Source of the DNA: Rickettsia sp.
GTDB taxonomy: Bacteria > Pseudomonadota > Alphaproteobacteria > Rickettsiales > Rickettsiaceae
Direction of reading: 5' to 3'
NCBI GenBank assembly: GCA_015657545.1
Contig: JADHZC010000007.1
Span: 1-44,642, forward strand
Length of the DNA stretch: 44,642 nt
Part shown: positions 7,673 through 16,429 of the stretch, piece by piece
Layout: the number at the start of each line of letters is the position of its first letter
How positions within the stretch are numbered: the first letter of the stretch is position 1
The notes under the pieces: generated by a model
Databases searched by the model: none
What the model was told of the DNA's origin: nothing
What the model saw: only the letters and a program-made list of their open reading frames with translations
Position numbers and translations under genes: made by a program

Positions 7673-9895
7673 TTAGTAACCAGAAATTGTTTTAAGAAAA
7701 TCCTCTTGAAGCTTATAATACATACGTAATGCAGCATGATTAGAATATATTTGATGATTTATGTACATCAGATTGTTAATTTCTGTAAGACTGTTCTCTT
7801 CTGACGAATTTTGCTCTAAACTAATGCTTAGATCTTTTATAGATTGCTCAAATCGTTTTTTAGATTCACTATATTCATAGTGAATCTTATAAGAACTATT
7901 ACTTATTTGCTCCTCTAATGCTTGACCTTCTAACAAATTGCCTAATTCATAAAAAAAATTAGATATAATTTTTACTTCATACCCAGCACTAATTGTTTGA
8001 TCAACTGAATCCTTTTTTTTCATTTCAAGTATAGATATTTTCTCTATAGATGATAAAAGATCTTGATTAATTTCCAATTGAAAATTGTCTAGTGGATTAC
8101 GATATAACAGATCATTAAAACCATTTTTTTCTAAAAATTTATACGAATCATTTACAAATAAGGAATAATTCTTTTTAAAAGAATTCTTTATTTGCATATT
8201 TAAAAAACCTTTAACATCACTCCCATTTAAAGATATAAATTTAGTCTCTATAGAAGGTACATCCTGTTGTAAAATTAGCAAATCTTCACCAGTTGATTGA
8301 TTACTTGCTGAAAAATACTGATTTTCAGTTGATTTTAAATCATCAATATTAAAGACTACATTATTTACAGAAATTTCTTCTCCAGATTTTGACAAAATTG
8401 CTAACTCTATATTAAGATCCGTTTGATTAATATCTTTTAAACTGCCTAAATTAATGATAGAAGAATCTTCAACATCTATCTTTAGAGATGCATTTTCTCT
8501 TAAATCTAATATTTGTTCTTGGTTCATCTGATCTTTATAAGAAATGCTTTTAATCTTAACATGTACAGGATTTAGCTTATTTCCTTCTATTTCAAGAATT
8601 AAATTCTGATTAGGAAAATTTTTTGTTAATACAAGATTATTAATTGAATATTCATTACCCAATTCTAAACTTTTGATCTTCACTTGAGAATTGGAAGCTT
8701 TAAAATCTAACTCATAATTCAAAGCTTCTATTAAATGAGAAATTTTAGTTTCTTCAGCTTTTACTCCCCAAATATCAGTTATCTTTGCTTGAGTAATGAA
8801 GTTTTTCTTATCAGATGTGTAATAGGAACCATCTTGATGATTAACCAAAAAGATTTCAATAGGATCTTTTGTTAAGTCATAAGGATCATTAATTTCAAGA
8901 ACTTTTAAGCCTTGTATTTCACTTTGCAAATGCAATATATTTTGATTAGAAGCTTTATTAATATATTCTATTATTAAATTTATTGAATCTTTAAATTCTT
9001 GAAAAATTTTTTTAGATATTTTTGGAGCCTGTAAAAGAGCAACTAAATTACCACCTGAGTTAATTTCTTTAATTTTGTTTAGATCTAATACTGAACTATG
9101 TAAAGAATTGTGATTATAATCGTTTAATGAGATCTCAAGAGAACCAAAGTCTATTTCACATGGATGCTGAGATTGAAAATTTGCTATATCAATTTTAAAA
9201 CTAGAAAAATAATCTGGAGTCAATATATAATCATTCAATAAAGGAGAAAAAATATTTTTTGTACTTCCATTATCGTTAAACTGGACTTCTATTTCTATTA
9301 TCTGAGAAATTTCTGTCAATTCTTTTTTTAATTCATCAAATATCTCAAAATTTGTTTGTTGATTTTCATTTAATTCTCTGTTTAATTTCATAACAGAATA
9401 TAGTGAAGAATTGATCTTATCTATAGACTGTTCAGTATTTTTTATAACTGCACTGCGTGCTTTTAGAAACTCATTGTGAACTTTGGATTCTACATTTTTT
9501 ATATTATATAATTTTTCATTTATTGCTGTTTTAGATAGTTTAATATCAGAAGATAAAATGATATCTTTAGTAAATAATTTCAAATCATCTAATATTGTAT
9601 GAGGAAAAAATATTTGCTGATCTGATGATACAACAGATTGATTATGTTGAGCAGAAAAATCATGAATAGTTTCGTCATGAGTTGATTTAGAATTATTAAT
9701 TAAAATCCTAGTTTGATTTTCTTTAAACAATGGATCAACTGCACAAATACTATTTTCACCATTTTTAGTAGAAAGTACTTTTGTTTTCGTACTATGAGGA
9801 TTTTCAGCATTATTAATGTTTTTGAAAGAATTTCGTGATTTTAATGTTAAATAATCTTGATTTTGTTCTAATATTTGAACTATATTATTGTTCAT
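7673..9895 (-). CDS. flgK: Flagellar hook-associated protein FlgK (divergent)
   Basis: FlgK landmarks appear in the right order. An N-terminal helix (QDYLTLKSRNSFKNINNAEN) corresponds to the D0 segment ending in SNNIANxNTPGY. A long helix is followed by FDELKKELTEISQIIEIEV and NDNGSTKNIF (about 186-215), matching the family RDxxLxxLSxxVDVxV and DDGSxNVxxG. SGGNLVALLQ near 280 matches SGGxLGALL. The C-terminal 60 residues, with ENSLTEINNLMYINHQIYSNHAAL, match the end helix with its LxxxQxAYxAxA. At about 740 residues it is longer than usual because of a large variable middle. The start is the ATG at 9895, overlapping the end of the rod-binding gene by 11 bases. It would join hook to filament outside the cell. 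Confidence 0.75.
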   Translation of the reverse strand: MNNNIVQILEQNQDYLTLKSRNSFKNINNAENPHSTKTKVLSTKNGENSICAVDPLFKENQTRILINNSKSTHDETIHDFSAQHNQSVVSSDQQIFFPHTILDDLKLFTKDIILSSDIKLSKTAINEKLYNIKNVESKVHNEFLKARSAVIKNTEQSIDKINSSLYSVMKLNRELNENQQTNFEIFDELKKELTEISQIIEIEVQFNDNGSTKNIFSPLLNDYILTPDYFSSFKIDIANFQSQHPCEIDFGSLEISLNDYNHNSLHSSVLDLNKIKEINSGGNLVALLQAPKISKKIFQEFKDSINLIIEYINKASNQNILHLQSEIQGLKVLEINDPYDLTKDPIEIFLVNHQDGSYYTSDKKNFITQAKITDIWGVKAEETKISHLIEALNYELDFKASNSQVKIKSLELGNEYSINNLVLTKNFPNQNLILEIEGNKLNPVHVKIKSISYKDQMNQEQILDLRENASLKIDVEDSSIINLGSLKDINQTDLNIELAILSKSGEEISVNNVVFNIDDLKSTENQYFSASNQSTGEDLLILQQDVPSIETKFISLNGSDVKGFLNMQIKNSFKKNYSLFVNDSYKFLEKNGFNDLLYRNPLDNFQLEINQDLLSSIEKISILEMKKKDSVDQTISAGYEVKIISNFFYELGNLLEGQALEEQISNSSYKIHYEYSESKKRFEQSIKDLSISLEQNSSEENSLTEINNLMYINHQIYSNHAALRMYYKLQEDFLKTISGY

Positions 9896-10142
9896 AGCGT
9901 AAAAATGTTTTATTAACAAAAAATTCTGTAAAATTTTCTTTGATAAATTCTCCTAAGACCCCAGAAGAATTTTCTACAGTAAAACATTCTTCTAACAGAG
10001 GTTTCATCAAAATTTTAATAATTTCTTTTTGTACAAGATTTTCTATTTTTGCTTTATCTTGTACGTGATATAATGGATCATTCTTATGTTCTAAATGATT
10101 TAAAGAAAAATCATGCAAACTTGAAGACATAAATTCAATCAT
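9885..10142 (-). CDS. Small FlgJ-like rod-binding protein, putative
   Basis: An 85-residue protein between flgI and flgK, the place where many alphaproteobacteria encode a short rod-binding protein equivalent to the FlgJ N-terminal domain. The helix IKILMKPLLEECF, then SSGVLGEFIKENFTEFF, resembles the family pattern of a hydrophobic helix ending in a Met-Leu-Lys-Pro-like stretch and a Gly-rich turn, but similarity is weak. There is no muramidase domain. The ATG at 10142 is preceded by AAAGGAAAAG at good spacing, which decides the start over the longer frame from 10175. The stop overlaps the flgK start, suggesting translational coupling. It would help assemble the flagellar rod in the periplasm. 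Confidence 0.5.
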   Translation of the reverse strand: MIEFMSSSLHDFSLNHLEHKNDPLYHVQDKAKIENLVQKEIIKILMKPLLEECFTVENSSGVLGEFIKENFTEFFVNKTFLRYEQ

Positions 10143-10161
10143 ATTCTTTTCCTTTCTTAAG

Positions 10162-11265
10162 TTATCTAACCTCAATAATAGCCTCTAAAGCTCCTACCAT
10201 TTTTAAATTATATAAAATATTTATAATATCTCTGGGCAAAACCCCTAATTTATTCAGGCCATTTATTAATTCTTCTAGAGATGAGTTTTCTTCAAAATGT
10301 TGAACATTAGTCCCTCTTTGTAAATCTATATTTTTATTTACAATATCTATTTGATCTTCTCCTGCATTTAATGGCATAGTTTCCAGATAATTTTTAGCTC
10401 CTATATTAATTATTAAATTTCCATGAGCAATTGCAACTGGTTTGATATAAACTTTTTCACCTATCACTACAGTACCTGTAGATTCATTGATGACAATTTT
10501 TGCTTTAATATCTGTAGTAACTTTTATAATTTCTATTTTTGAAATAAATTCAATAGGCTTATTTCTTTGAGATTGTGGTACAATAATTTTGATTGTACCT
10601 GGATCTATAGCTTTAGCAACATTACCTACTATATTATTATTAATAGCTTTTTCTACTGAAACAGCTGTAGAAAAGTCTGGAAAATTCAAAGATAGAAACA
10701 ATATTTCAAGTTTAGAAAGATCAAAAATACTAGTTTTTTCTATAATAGCAGCATTTTGTGCATAACCTTTAGTTTCAATTAAACGATTTTTTGTTTTTAC
10801 ATTTTGTGAAAATTCATTATTCTCATGAATTGAGATACTTCCTTGAGCTACAGCATATACATTGCCATCTGCAGCTAGTAATGGAGTGGCTAATAATATA
10901 CCTCCCTTAAGACTTTTAGAATCTCCTATAGCGCTCACATTAATATCAATTCTATTCCCTTGGCGCGAGAAAGGAGGTAAATTAGCTGTTACCATTACAG
11001 CAGCTATGTTTTTAGTATTTATATTAGATCCTTGTAAATTAATTCCTAATTTTTCTAAAAATTCAGATAATCTTTTTTCAGTAAAAATAGAATTTTTTAA
11101 ATTATCACCAGTTCCATTTAAGCCCGCAACTATACCATATCCTACAAGAATATTGTCTCTTACTCCTTCAAAACTGGCTATATCTTTTATTCTGGTTTCG
11201 ATTCCGTAAACAGTTTCAAATAATAAAATTATGAGTATAGTAATTTTCAAAGTACAAGACTTCAT
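10162..11265 (-). CDS. flgI: Flagellar P-ring protein FlgI
   Basis: FlgI forms the periplasmic P ring around the flagellar rod in the peptidoglycan layer. A signal peptide spans about residues 1-21 (MKSCTLKITILIILLFETVYG). The mature start TRIKDIASFEGVRDNILVGYGIVAGLNGTGD is the classic FlgI opening. SRQGNRIDINVSAIGDSKSLKGGILLATPL and ESTGTVVIGEKV are also well conserved. 367 residues is the family length, and the frame is intact. It heads a minus-strand run followed by a rod-binding gene, flgK and flgL. Presence of an intact flgI implies selection on a flagellar structure, although the motor and filament genes lie outside the window. Confidence 0.95.
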   Translation of the reverse strand: MKSCTLKITILIILLFETVYGIETRIKDIASFEGVRDNILVGYGIVAGLNGTGDNLKNSIFTEKRLSEFLEKLGINLQGSNINTKNIAAVMVTANLPPFSRQGNRIDINVSAIGDSKSLKGGILLATPLLAADGNVYAVAQGSISIHENNEFSQNVKTKNRLIETKGYAQNAAIIEKTSIFDLSKLEILFLSLNFPDFSTAVSVEKAINNNIVGNVAKAIDPGTIKIIVPQSQRNKPIEFISKIEIIKVTTDIKAKIVINESTGTVVIGEKVYIKPVAIAHGNLIINIGAKNYLETMPLNAGEDQIDIVNKNIDLQRGTNVQHFEENSSLEELINGLNKLGVLPRDIINILYNLKMVGALEAIIEVR

Positions 11266-11357
11266 AAAAATATATCGTTTTCAAAATGCAAAAATATTAA
11301 TTTTATAATAAAGTGATTTTAATTTTTAAGAAATTTTTTTTGACTTGAAAAGAAATT

Positions 11358-12641
11358 TTAAAAATCTTTGTGTTCTATCTTCCCCAATACAGCAATCAAA
11401 TTTAATATAGCTAATATTATAAAAACTGCTGCCAAAAAATCTGTATTATGAAATTTGCTCCATAATGCCCACATAATAATAGCCATAGAACCTCCAACAA
11501 GTCTATGACCTACAATATAGGATAAAGAATGGATTAAATATTTTTCTTGTAAATGTCTAATTATTTGATAGCTAAAAACATTTTGTACTAAACTTGTGGT
11601 AACTCCTAAAAACACAAAAAAAACTTTAACCATATTTATTGAATAATAACTCAAATCTGGCAATATTCTAAAGATGGGAATCATTATTACGATAGTTAAT
11701 AATGATAAAAATGCCAAAATATGTTGCAAATTCATTTTAAAATATATAATAATTTTAGTGAACAAAAAAACAATGATTATATCTAAAACTAGCAAGTAAG
11801 AATTATAAGATACTAATTTAGTGAGTTGTAAATTTTTATTTATTCCCGCTAAAAAATAATCTATAAAAAAAAAAGTGATTACATATATGCTATATGCAAA
11901 TGCATTTAAAATAGTTAACCTTAAAAATCTAATTATAAAATCAAAATTTATAATCTTTTTCTTAAAAAAATCTCGCGAAAAAATGTTAAGAACAGATGAA
12001 TATTCAATTTTATTTCTATAATGATTCCTAGTAAAACAAATGATTACCATCACAATTACCAATAATATTAAAACTCCTCTCCAAATTAAATGATTCATAT
12101 TCACTAAAAAAAAACTAATTATTGTTGGAATCAAATAAGCAAAGCTAATAGCGAACATAATAGTTAAATTATAAGGAAGTTTTTGTTCTAAAATTTCATA
12201 AATATTAGATTTTTGTTTAAGATCCATTATACGAATATTAGATATGACATATTCTCCTCCTTGAAAAAAAGATTGTGCTACCCTTAAAGTTATCAATATA
12301 TAAGTAGCAAAAATTCCGATCGATTTATATTTTGGTACAAAAATCAATAAAAATGTAAAAAATGTAAGACCTAGAAAACTGTAAATAAGCATTTTAGAAG
12401 GAGAATATTTTATAGCCAAAAATCCAAAAAATAATGCTCCTAATATCTTAGAATATGAAAAAAACAATTTGCTCCAAGCTACCACTGAGGTATAATATTC
12501 AAGGTTGTCTGAAAAAAACCATTCAAATATAAAAGGCATAAATGCCCAATAAATGTAATATTCCAAATGCGATATAAAATTACCTTTCAAAATAAGATTT
12601 TTTTCTCCTAAAAATTCCTTTTTAGCCAATATTTTTACCAT
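11358..12641 (-). CDS. MFS transporter, ProP/metabolite:H+ symporter type
   Basis: About twelve hydrophobic helices over 427 residues. LRVAQSFFQGGEY near 123-135 matches the family RxxQGxxxGGE motif at the end of helix 4. Rickettsiales carry many ProP-like transporters in this group, moving osmolytes or metabolites by proton symport across the inner membrane; the substrate here cannot be inferred. The amino end is longer and the central loop (residues about 210-225) shorter than in E. coli ProP. Its 92-base spacing from flgI suggests a separate transcript or a loose operon. Divergent from the ABC-2 permease, with a 140-base shared upstream region. Confidence 0.85.
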   Translation of the reverse strand: MVKILAKKEFLGEKNLILKGNFISHLEYYIYWAFMPFIFEWFFSDNLEYYTSVVAWSKLFFSYSKILGALFFGFLAIKYSPSKMLIYSFLGLTFFTFLLIFVPKYKSIGIFATYILITLRVAQSFFQGGEYVISNIRIMDLKQKSNIYEILEQKLPYNLTIMFAISFAYLIPTIISFFLVNMNHLIWRGVLILLVIVMVIICFTRNHYRNKIEYSSVLNIFSRDFFKKKIINFDFIIRFLRLTILNAFAYSIYVITFFFIDYFLAGINKNLQLTKLVSYNSYLLVLDIIIVFLFTKIIIYFKMNLQHILAFLSLLTIVIMIPIFRILPDLSYYSINMVKVFFVFLGVTTSLVQNVFSYQIIRHLQEKYLIHSLSYIVGHRLVGGSMAIIMWALWSKFHNTDFLAAVFIILAILNLIAVLGKIEHKDF

Positions 12642-12781
12642 GAAAATATTTTAATAAAAAAATTTCATCACAAGTCAATAATTAAAAATTAGACGTATTA
12701 TATACAATAACAAAATTATCCTATATAAAATCTTATTGTAGAAATAATAATCGCTTATTAATAATAAAAGATAGTTTTTAT

Positions 12782-13558
12782 ATGAAACTCAATAATGTAA
12801 AGCAAATTAATTGGTATGGAATGTATTATCTTTCTTTAAGAGAGATAAAAAGATTTTTAAAAGTTTATCATCAAACAATCTTAGGACCTATGATCAGTGC
12901 TGTATTATTTTTGTTAATATTTTCATTAGCAATGAAGAAAAATATAGATTCTCCTCAAAATTTAAATTTTATTGGATATGGAATTATTATAATGAGTATA
13001 ATACAAAATTCTTTTGCTAACAGCTCATCTTCTTTAATAATGTTCAAGGTATTAGGGTATATTATAGATATCTTAACACCTCCATTAGGCAGCATAGAGA
13101 TTATATTAGCTTTTATAATAGGTTCTGTCGTAAGAGCCTTATTGGTTGGATTAAGCGTTGCTATTGCTCTTGCATTTTTTGTTAATTACAAAATTCATAA
13201 CCTGACTTTTTTACTATTATTTTCTATTTTAGGATCTATATTACTATCTCAATTTGGAATTTTATCTGCACTAATTGCTAAAAGCTTTGAACAAAATACT
13301 GCTTTTACTAATTATTTCATAATGCCCTTATCATTCCTATCTGGAACCTTTTATTCAATAAAAAATCTATCACCTATGTTCCAAAAATTTAATCTAGTAA
13401 ATCCTTTTTTCTACATTATTGATGGTTTTAGATTTGGTTTAACAAATTACAATGACAGCAATTTAGCATTTGGTATTATGTATCTTACTATTTTAAATCT
13501 AATATTATTTGTTATTTTGAATTTTCTTTGGCAAATTGGTTGGAATGTTAAGAACTAA
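12782..13558 (+). CDS. ABC-2 type transporter permease (YadH-like)
   Basis: Membrane subunit of an ABC-2 exporter, 258 residues with six hydrophobic helices. MYYLSLREIKRFLKVYHQTILGPMISAVLFLLIF is the typical opening: an amphipathic coupling helix, then helix 1. LSFLSGTFYSIKNLSP and NLVNPFFYIIDGFRFG are the conserved ABC-2 C-terminal signature. No ATPase gene is adjacent, so the partner must be encoded elsewhere. It probably exports a lipid-linked or small hydrophobic compound; the substrate is unknown. The ATG at 12782 is the first start in the frame. Confidence 0.9.
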   Translation: MKLNNVKQINWYGMYYLSLREIKRFLKVYHQTILGPMISAVLFLLIFSLAMKKNIDSPQNLNFIGYGIIIMSIIQNSFANSSSSLIMFKVLGYIIDILTPPLGSIEIILAFIIGSVVRALLVGLSVAIALAFFVNYKIHNLTFLLLFSILGSILLSQFGILSALIAKSFEQNTAFTNYFIMPLSFLSGTFYSIKNLSPMFQKFNLVNPFFYIIDGFRFGLTNYNDSNLAFGIMYLTILNLILFVILNFLWQIGWNVKN

Positions 13559-13690
13559 AAGAGCTTGAGTAACATCTCTCATACCATCTTTGTTACTATA
13601 TTTCCTTAACATGTTCAATTTCTTAAAAAGAGTATCTAAAAAGCAAATCTATCATCATATGATCCAGATAGACTATTCAACTCTCAAAAA

Positions 13691-14650
13691 TTAATCCTTT
13701 TCTAATACTGATGTGTTATAAAATTCTACCATATAGAGAGTTTGATGATAAATACCTAATTTCTCAAGATTTAACAAAATTTCTTCTACATTACTGTTTA
13801 TAGATTTTAAATGCTTCCCTTCACAAATAACAGAGCGTAAACTTTTTAAAGGTTTTTTATGTAAAGCATAGTTAAAAACTATGGGTAATGATGTATCTCC
13901 TAGAAAACTTGTTACAAAAGTTTTTTGAGAATCAAAAATTACTTTTTTGGTAGAAAGATCAATAATCCTAAATTGAAAAGAAATTTTATCTCCACATAAA
14001 ATTTTATCTAAATCTACATTACTTACTTGAGAATCAAAAATAAAAATATCCTCTGTACTCATAAGATAAGGAGGATCCTTTTTTAATAATTGAATGAATA
14101 TTTTATAAAATTGATTAACATTAAATTTTTTATCATCAAATTCACCAAATTGAAACTTAAATATTGAATTTATAGTTTCACCTATTTTCATACCAGGAAC
14201 TAACATGTTAATTTCTCTTGTATTAGTACTGGCTCCAAGAGAAGATTTTTCCTCTTGTTCATATAAAATATCATAATTATCATTCATAATTTGGTATTTA
14301 ACATGAAAATTTTGACCACATATAATACATTCTCCTTTTCCTCTTTGATCGCTTTTTAGATATTCTAAAGATACTAAATCTGAAAATGATTGATCAATAG
14401 TAAAATCTTTAGGAATAATTTTTTTTATATTATCCTCCATTAATTCAGAAAATTTTTGAAACGATTTTTTCCCTTGTTCTGTATTTAAGATATTAACCAA
14501 TATATTAGATAAAGTTCTTTCTAGAAAATTACCCTTAAGCTCATTTTTAGTAAAATTATTAGCAAGACTTTGCTTAGATGTATTGAAAAATACTGTGTAC
14601 ATAAAATACACAAGAAGAATAACTATAAGAAAAGATATAAATTTTTTCAT
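13691..14650 (-). CDS. Membrane-anchored protein with two FKBP-like domains
   Basis: One N-terminal hydrophobic segment (residues 4-22) without a signal cleavage motif, then about 300 residues that would sit in the periplasm. Residues about 108-195 look like an FKBP-type peptidyl-prolyl isomerase domain: FHVKYQI, a YDILYEQ strand, then VPGMKIGETINSIFKFQFG, matching the family GMxxGExxxxxIPxxxGYG. A second, weaker copy spans about 218-283 (CGDKISFQFRII, KKVIFDSQ). A CIIC (C108, C111) stands at the start of the first copy, and Cys 219 starts the second. The usual aromatic active-site residues are hard to identify. A chaperone or isomerase for envelope proteins is plausible, but catalytic activity is uncertain. 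The gene is convergent with the ABC-2 permease. Confidence 0.55.
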   Translation of the reverse strand: MKKFISFLIVILLVYFMYTVFFNTSKQSLANNFTKNELKGNFLERTLSNILVNILNTEQGKKSFQKFSELMEDNIKKIIPKDFTIDQSFSDLVSLEYLKSDQRGKGECIICGQNFHVKYQIMNDNYDILYEQEEKSSLGASTNTREINMLVPGMKIGETINSIFKFQFGEFDDKKFNVNQFYKIFIQLLKKDPPYLMSTEDIFIFDSQVSNVDLDKILCGDKISFQFRIIDLSTKKVIFDSQKTFVTSFLGDTSLPIVFNYALHKKPLKSLRSVICEGKHLKSINSNVEEILLNLEKLGIYHQTLYMVEFYNTSVLEKD

Positions 14651-14915
14651 CCTATTTATTTTTTCTAATTATAAATTATTTTATCTTGTATGATTTGTCT
14701 TAATCAAAAGCAAGTTTTTTATCTTGAATAATAATAAAAATTTAAATTTTTCATCAAAAATGAAATTTTCCTATGTGAGATAATGTTAGAAAACAAGATC
14801 CTTATTCTTAAGAGCTAGTTAAATTGTATTTTACTAGCTCATTTATAGGATTTAATAGGAATTTTTACTTTTATAAAAATGATATTGCAGCAAGAGTTTT
14901 TTCTTGATATCACGT
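14651..14915. other. Gene-free stretch before the tandem repeats
   Basis: No open frame. Contains an isolated copy of the repeat motif (TGTGAGATAATGTTAGAAAA, from about 14774) and a hairpin with 8-bp arms GAGCTAGT (14812-14819) and ACTAGCTC (14833-14840). No T-run follows the hairpin on the plus strand. Confidence 0.5.
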
Positions 14916-15362
14916 GAATGTGAAATAATGTCAAAAATAAGATATCCTTTTAATTTTTACAAAAAAATCGCTTATTTTACTGTTCAATTCCCTATTTTCA
15001 GAGTTGAGCTAGCACATTAAGATAAAATAAAAAAGAAATCACAAAAAAATATTTTTTATGACATTTTATGAATGGGAAATAATGTCTAAAACAAGAGTTT
15101 TACTTAAATATTCAACAAATGATTTTGCAAAATATGAAATAATGCTAAAAATAAGAGATCTATTGAATTTTTACAAAAAATTGCTTATTTTACCGTTTAA
15201 TTTTCTATTTTCAGAGTTTTGTTGATGCATTAAGATAAAATAAAGAAGAGAATTACAGAAAAATATTCTCTATGATATTTTATGAATGTGAAATAATGTC
15301 TAAAACAAGAGTTTTACTTGAGTATTCAACAAATGATTTTGTAAAATGTGAGATAATGTCAA
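14916..15362. repeat. Two-copy 214-bp tandem repeat with internal TGAAATAATGTC motif
   Basis: Two diverged copies with a period of about 214 bases (14916-15129 and 15130-15343), plus the start of a third. Matching landmarks are AATTTTTACAAAAAA at 14952 and 15166, CTATTTTCAGAGTT in each, and GAATGxGAAATAATGTC at 15070 and 15284. Inside each unit a roughly 17-base motif, TG(A/T)GA(A/G)ATAATGTC with close variants, occurs twice, giving copies near 14919, 15073, 15133, 15287 and 15347, with alternating spacings of 154 and 60. The array lies between two convergently spaced minus-strand genes and carries no open frame. Function unknown. Confidence 0.8.
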
Positions 15363-15376
15363 AATATATCCCTAGC

Positions 15377-16330
15377 CTATGAAAGAAAATTCCTTATTTT
15401 CCTGTTAGTTTGCCCATTATTATATTTTGATTGAATTTTCTTATTTTTTAAAGAAGCTTTTAATGTAGGATTCTTTTTTCTTACATTGTAAGATTGAAAT
15501 TTTTTAGGTGACTTAGACAATACAGAAAGAGTATTAGATTTTTTAGGAGAATTTTTAAATTTAGAATAGGCTAAATTGTTACTATTTTTTACTTGAATAC
15601 CATTAAATTTGGATGAATTTTGTTTAACATTATCATCCTTTGAATCCAATTTAGATGCTACAAGGGAAGAATTAGTTATATTTGATGTTGATTTTTTTTT
15701 ATAATTATCAACCTTTTTTTTATCAATTTTTTCTGTTTTGTTAATTGGTTGAGTTTTCTTCAAATTAGTTGATTTTTTACCCTGTTCATTTGAAGAATCT
15801 GTTATTTTTTGTGAGACCTGAGGCTTAAAAGATGTTTGTTTTTTACTTTTTAAAGAAGATTTTTTTACTGGAGTTCTAGATACAAGATCTTCTTTTGGTT
15901 TTAAGATAATATTTTTATTGGTATTAGATTTTTGAGAATTTTGTTTAGAATTTTGTAATTTATGAAGTTTTTGCTCTAATTCATATATTTGAGCTATTAA
16001 ATAAGAATTATCTTCTTGAATATTACTATGATTACCAAGTTGATTTGGAGCAAATTTTTTATCTTGTTCAATTAAAGTTAGATAAGATTCTTTATAAAGA
16101 GTCTTGATATCAGCAAATTCTAAAGGCATCAAAGTTTTGATAGTTTGATCTGCAACCAAATTCTTTTTTGCTTTTTCTATATATCTAGAATTGTAAAGAG
16201 GAATTCTTCTTTCATCTAATTGAGTAGATAAATCATCTATTCTAACTGGATTGTCTATAATAGCATTTCTACTACATGATACAGTTAATATTAATATTAC
16301 TATATGAAATAGTATTTTTATTACACTCAT
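15377..16330 (-). CDS. Lysine-rich lipoprotein of unknown function
   Basis: A type II signal peptide is clear: MSVIKILFHIVILILTVSC, with the lipobox LTVSC placing the acylated Cys at residue 19. After a short ordered part (about 25-115, ending in a coiled coil IAQIYELEQKLHKLQN), residues about 120-317 are low complexity, very rich in Lys, Ser, Asn and Gln, and probably disordered and strongly basic. Such a tail could bind peptidoglycan, nucleic acid or acidic surface polymers; this is inference. It directly follows murG on the same strand after about 100 bases, and the tandem repeat array begins just beyond its stop. I recognise no family. Confidence 0.65.
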   Translation of the reverse strand: MSVIKILFHIVILILTVSCSRNAIIDNPVRIDDLSTQLDERRIPLYNSRYIEKAKKNLVADQTIKTLMPLEFADIKTLYKESYLTLIEQDKKFAPNQLGNHSNIQEDNSYLIAQIYELEQKLHKLQNSKQNSQKSNTNKNIILKPKEDLVSRTPVKKSSLKSKKQTSFKPQVSQKITDSSNEQGKKSTNLKKTQPINKTEKIDKKKVDNYKKKSTSNITNSSLVASKLDSKDDNVKQNSSKFNGIQVKNSNNLAYSKFKNSPKKSNTLSVLSKSPKKFQSYNVRKKNPTLKASLKNKKIQSKYNNGQTNRKIRNFLS

Positions 16331-16429
16331 AAAACCAATAATTCACTTATAATATAATTTACAAAAAAGTAAATAATAATTATTTTAGTCAGTTTAAGCT
16401 TAGATTTTAAGTTATTTCAAAAATTACTA

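Noticed and set aside
10862..11209. 115-codon plus-strand frame
   Set aside because: It is entirely antisense to flgI, and its composition mirrors that gene.
13568..13597. Inverted repeat AGTAACA/TGTTACT between convergent genes as a terminator
   Set aside because: Only 7 bp with a 16-base loop and no T-run; within chance expectation.
14774..15362. CRISPR-like array
   Set aside because: The short motif copies are imperfect, spacings alternate 154/60 and the intervening sequences are themselves repeats, and no cas gene is present.
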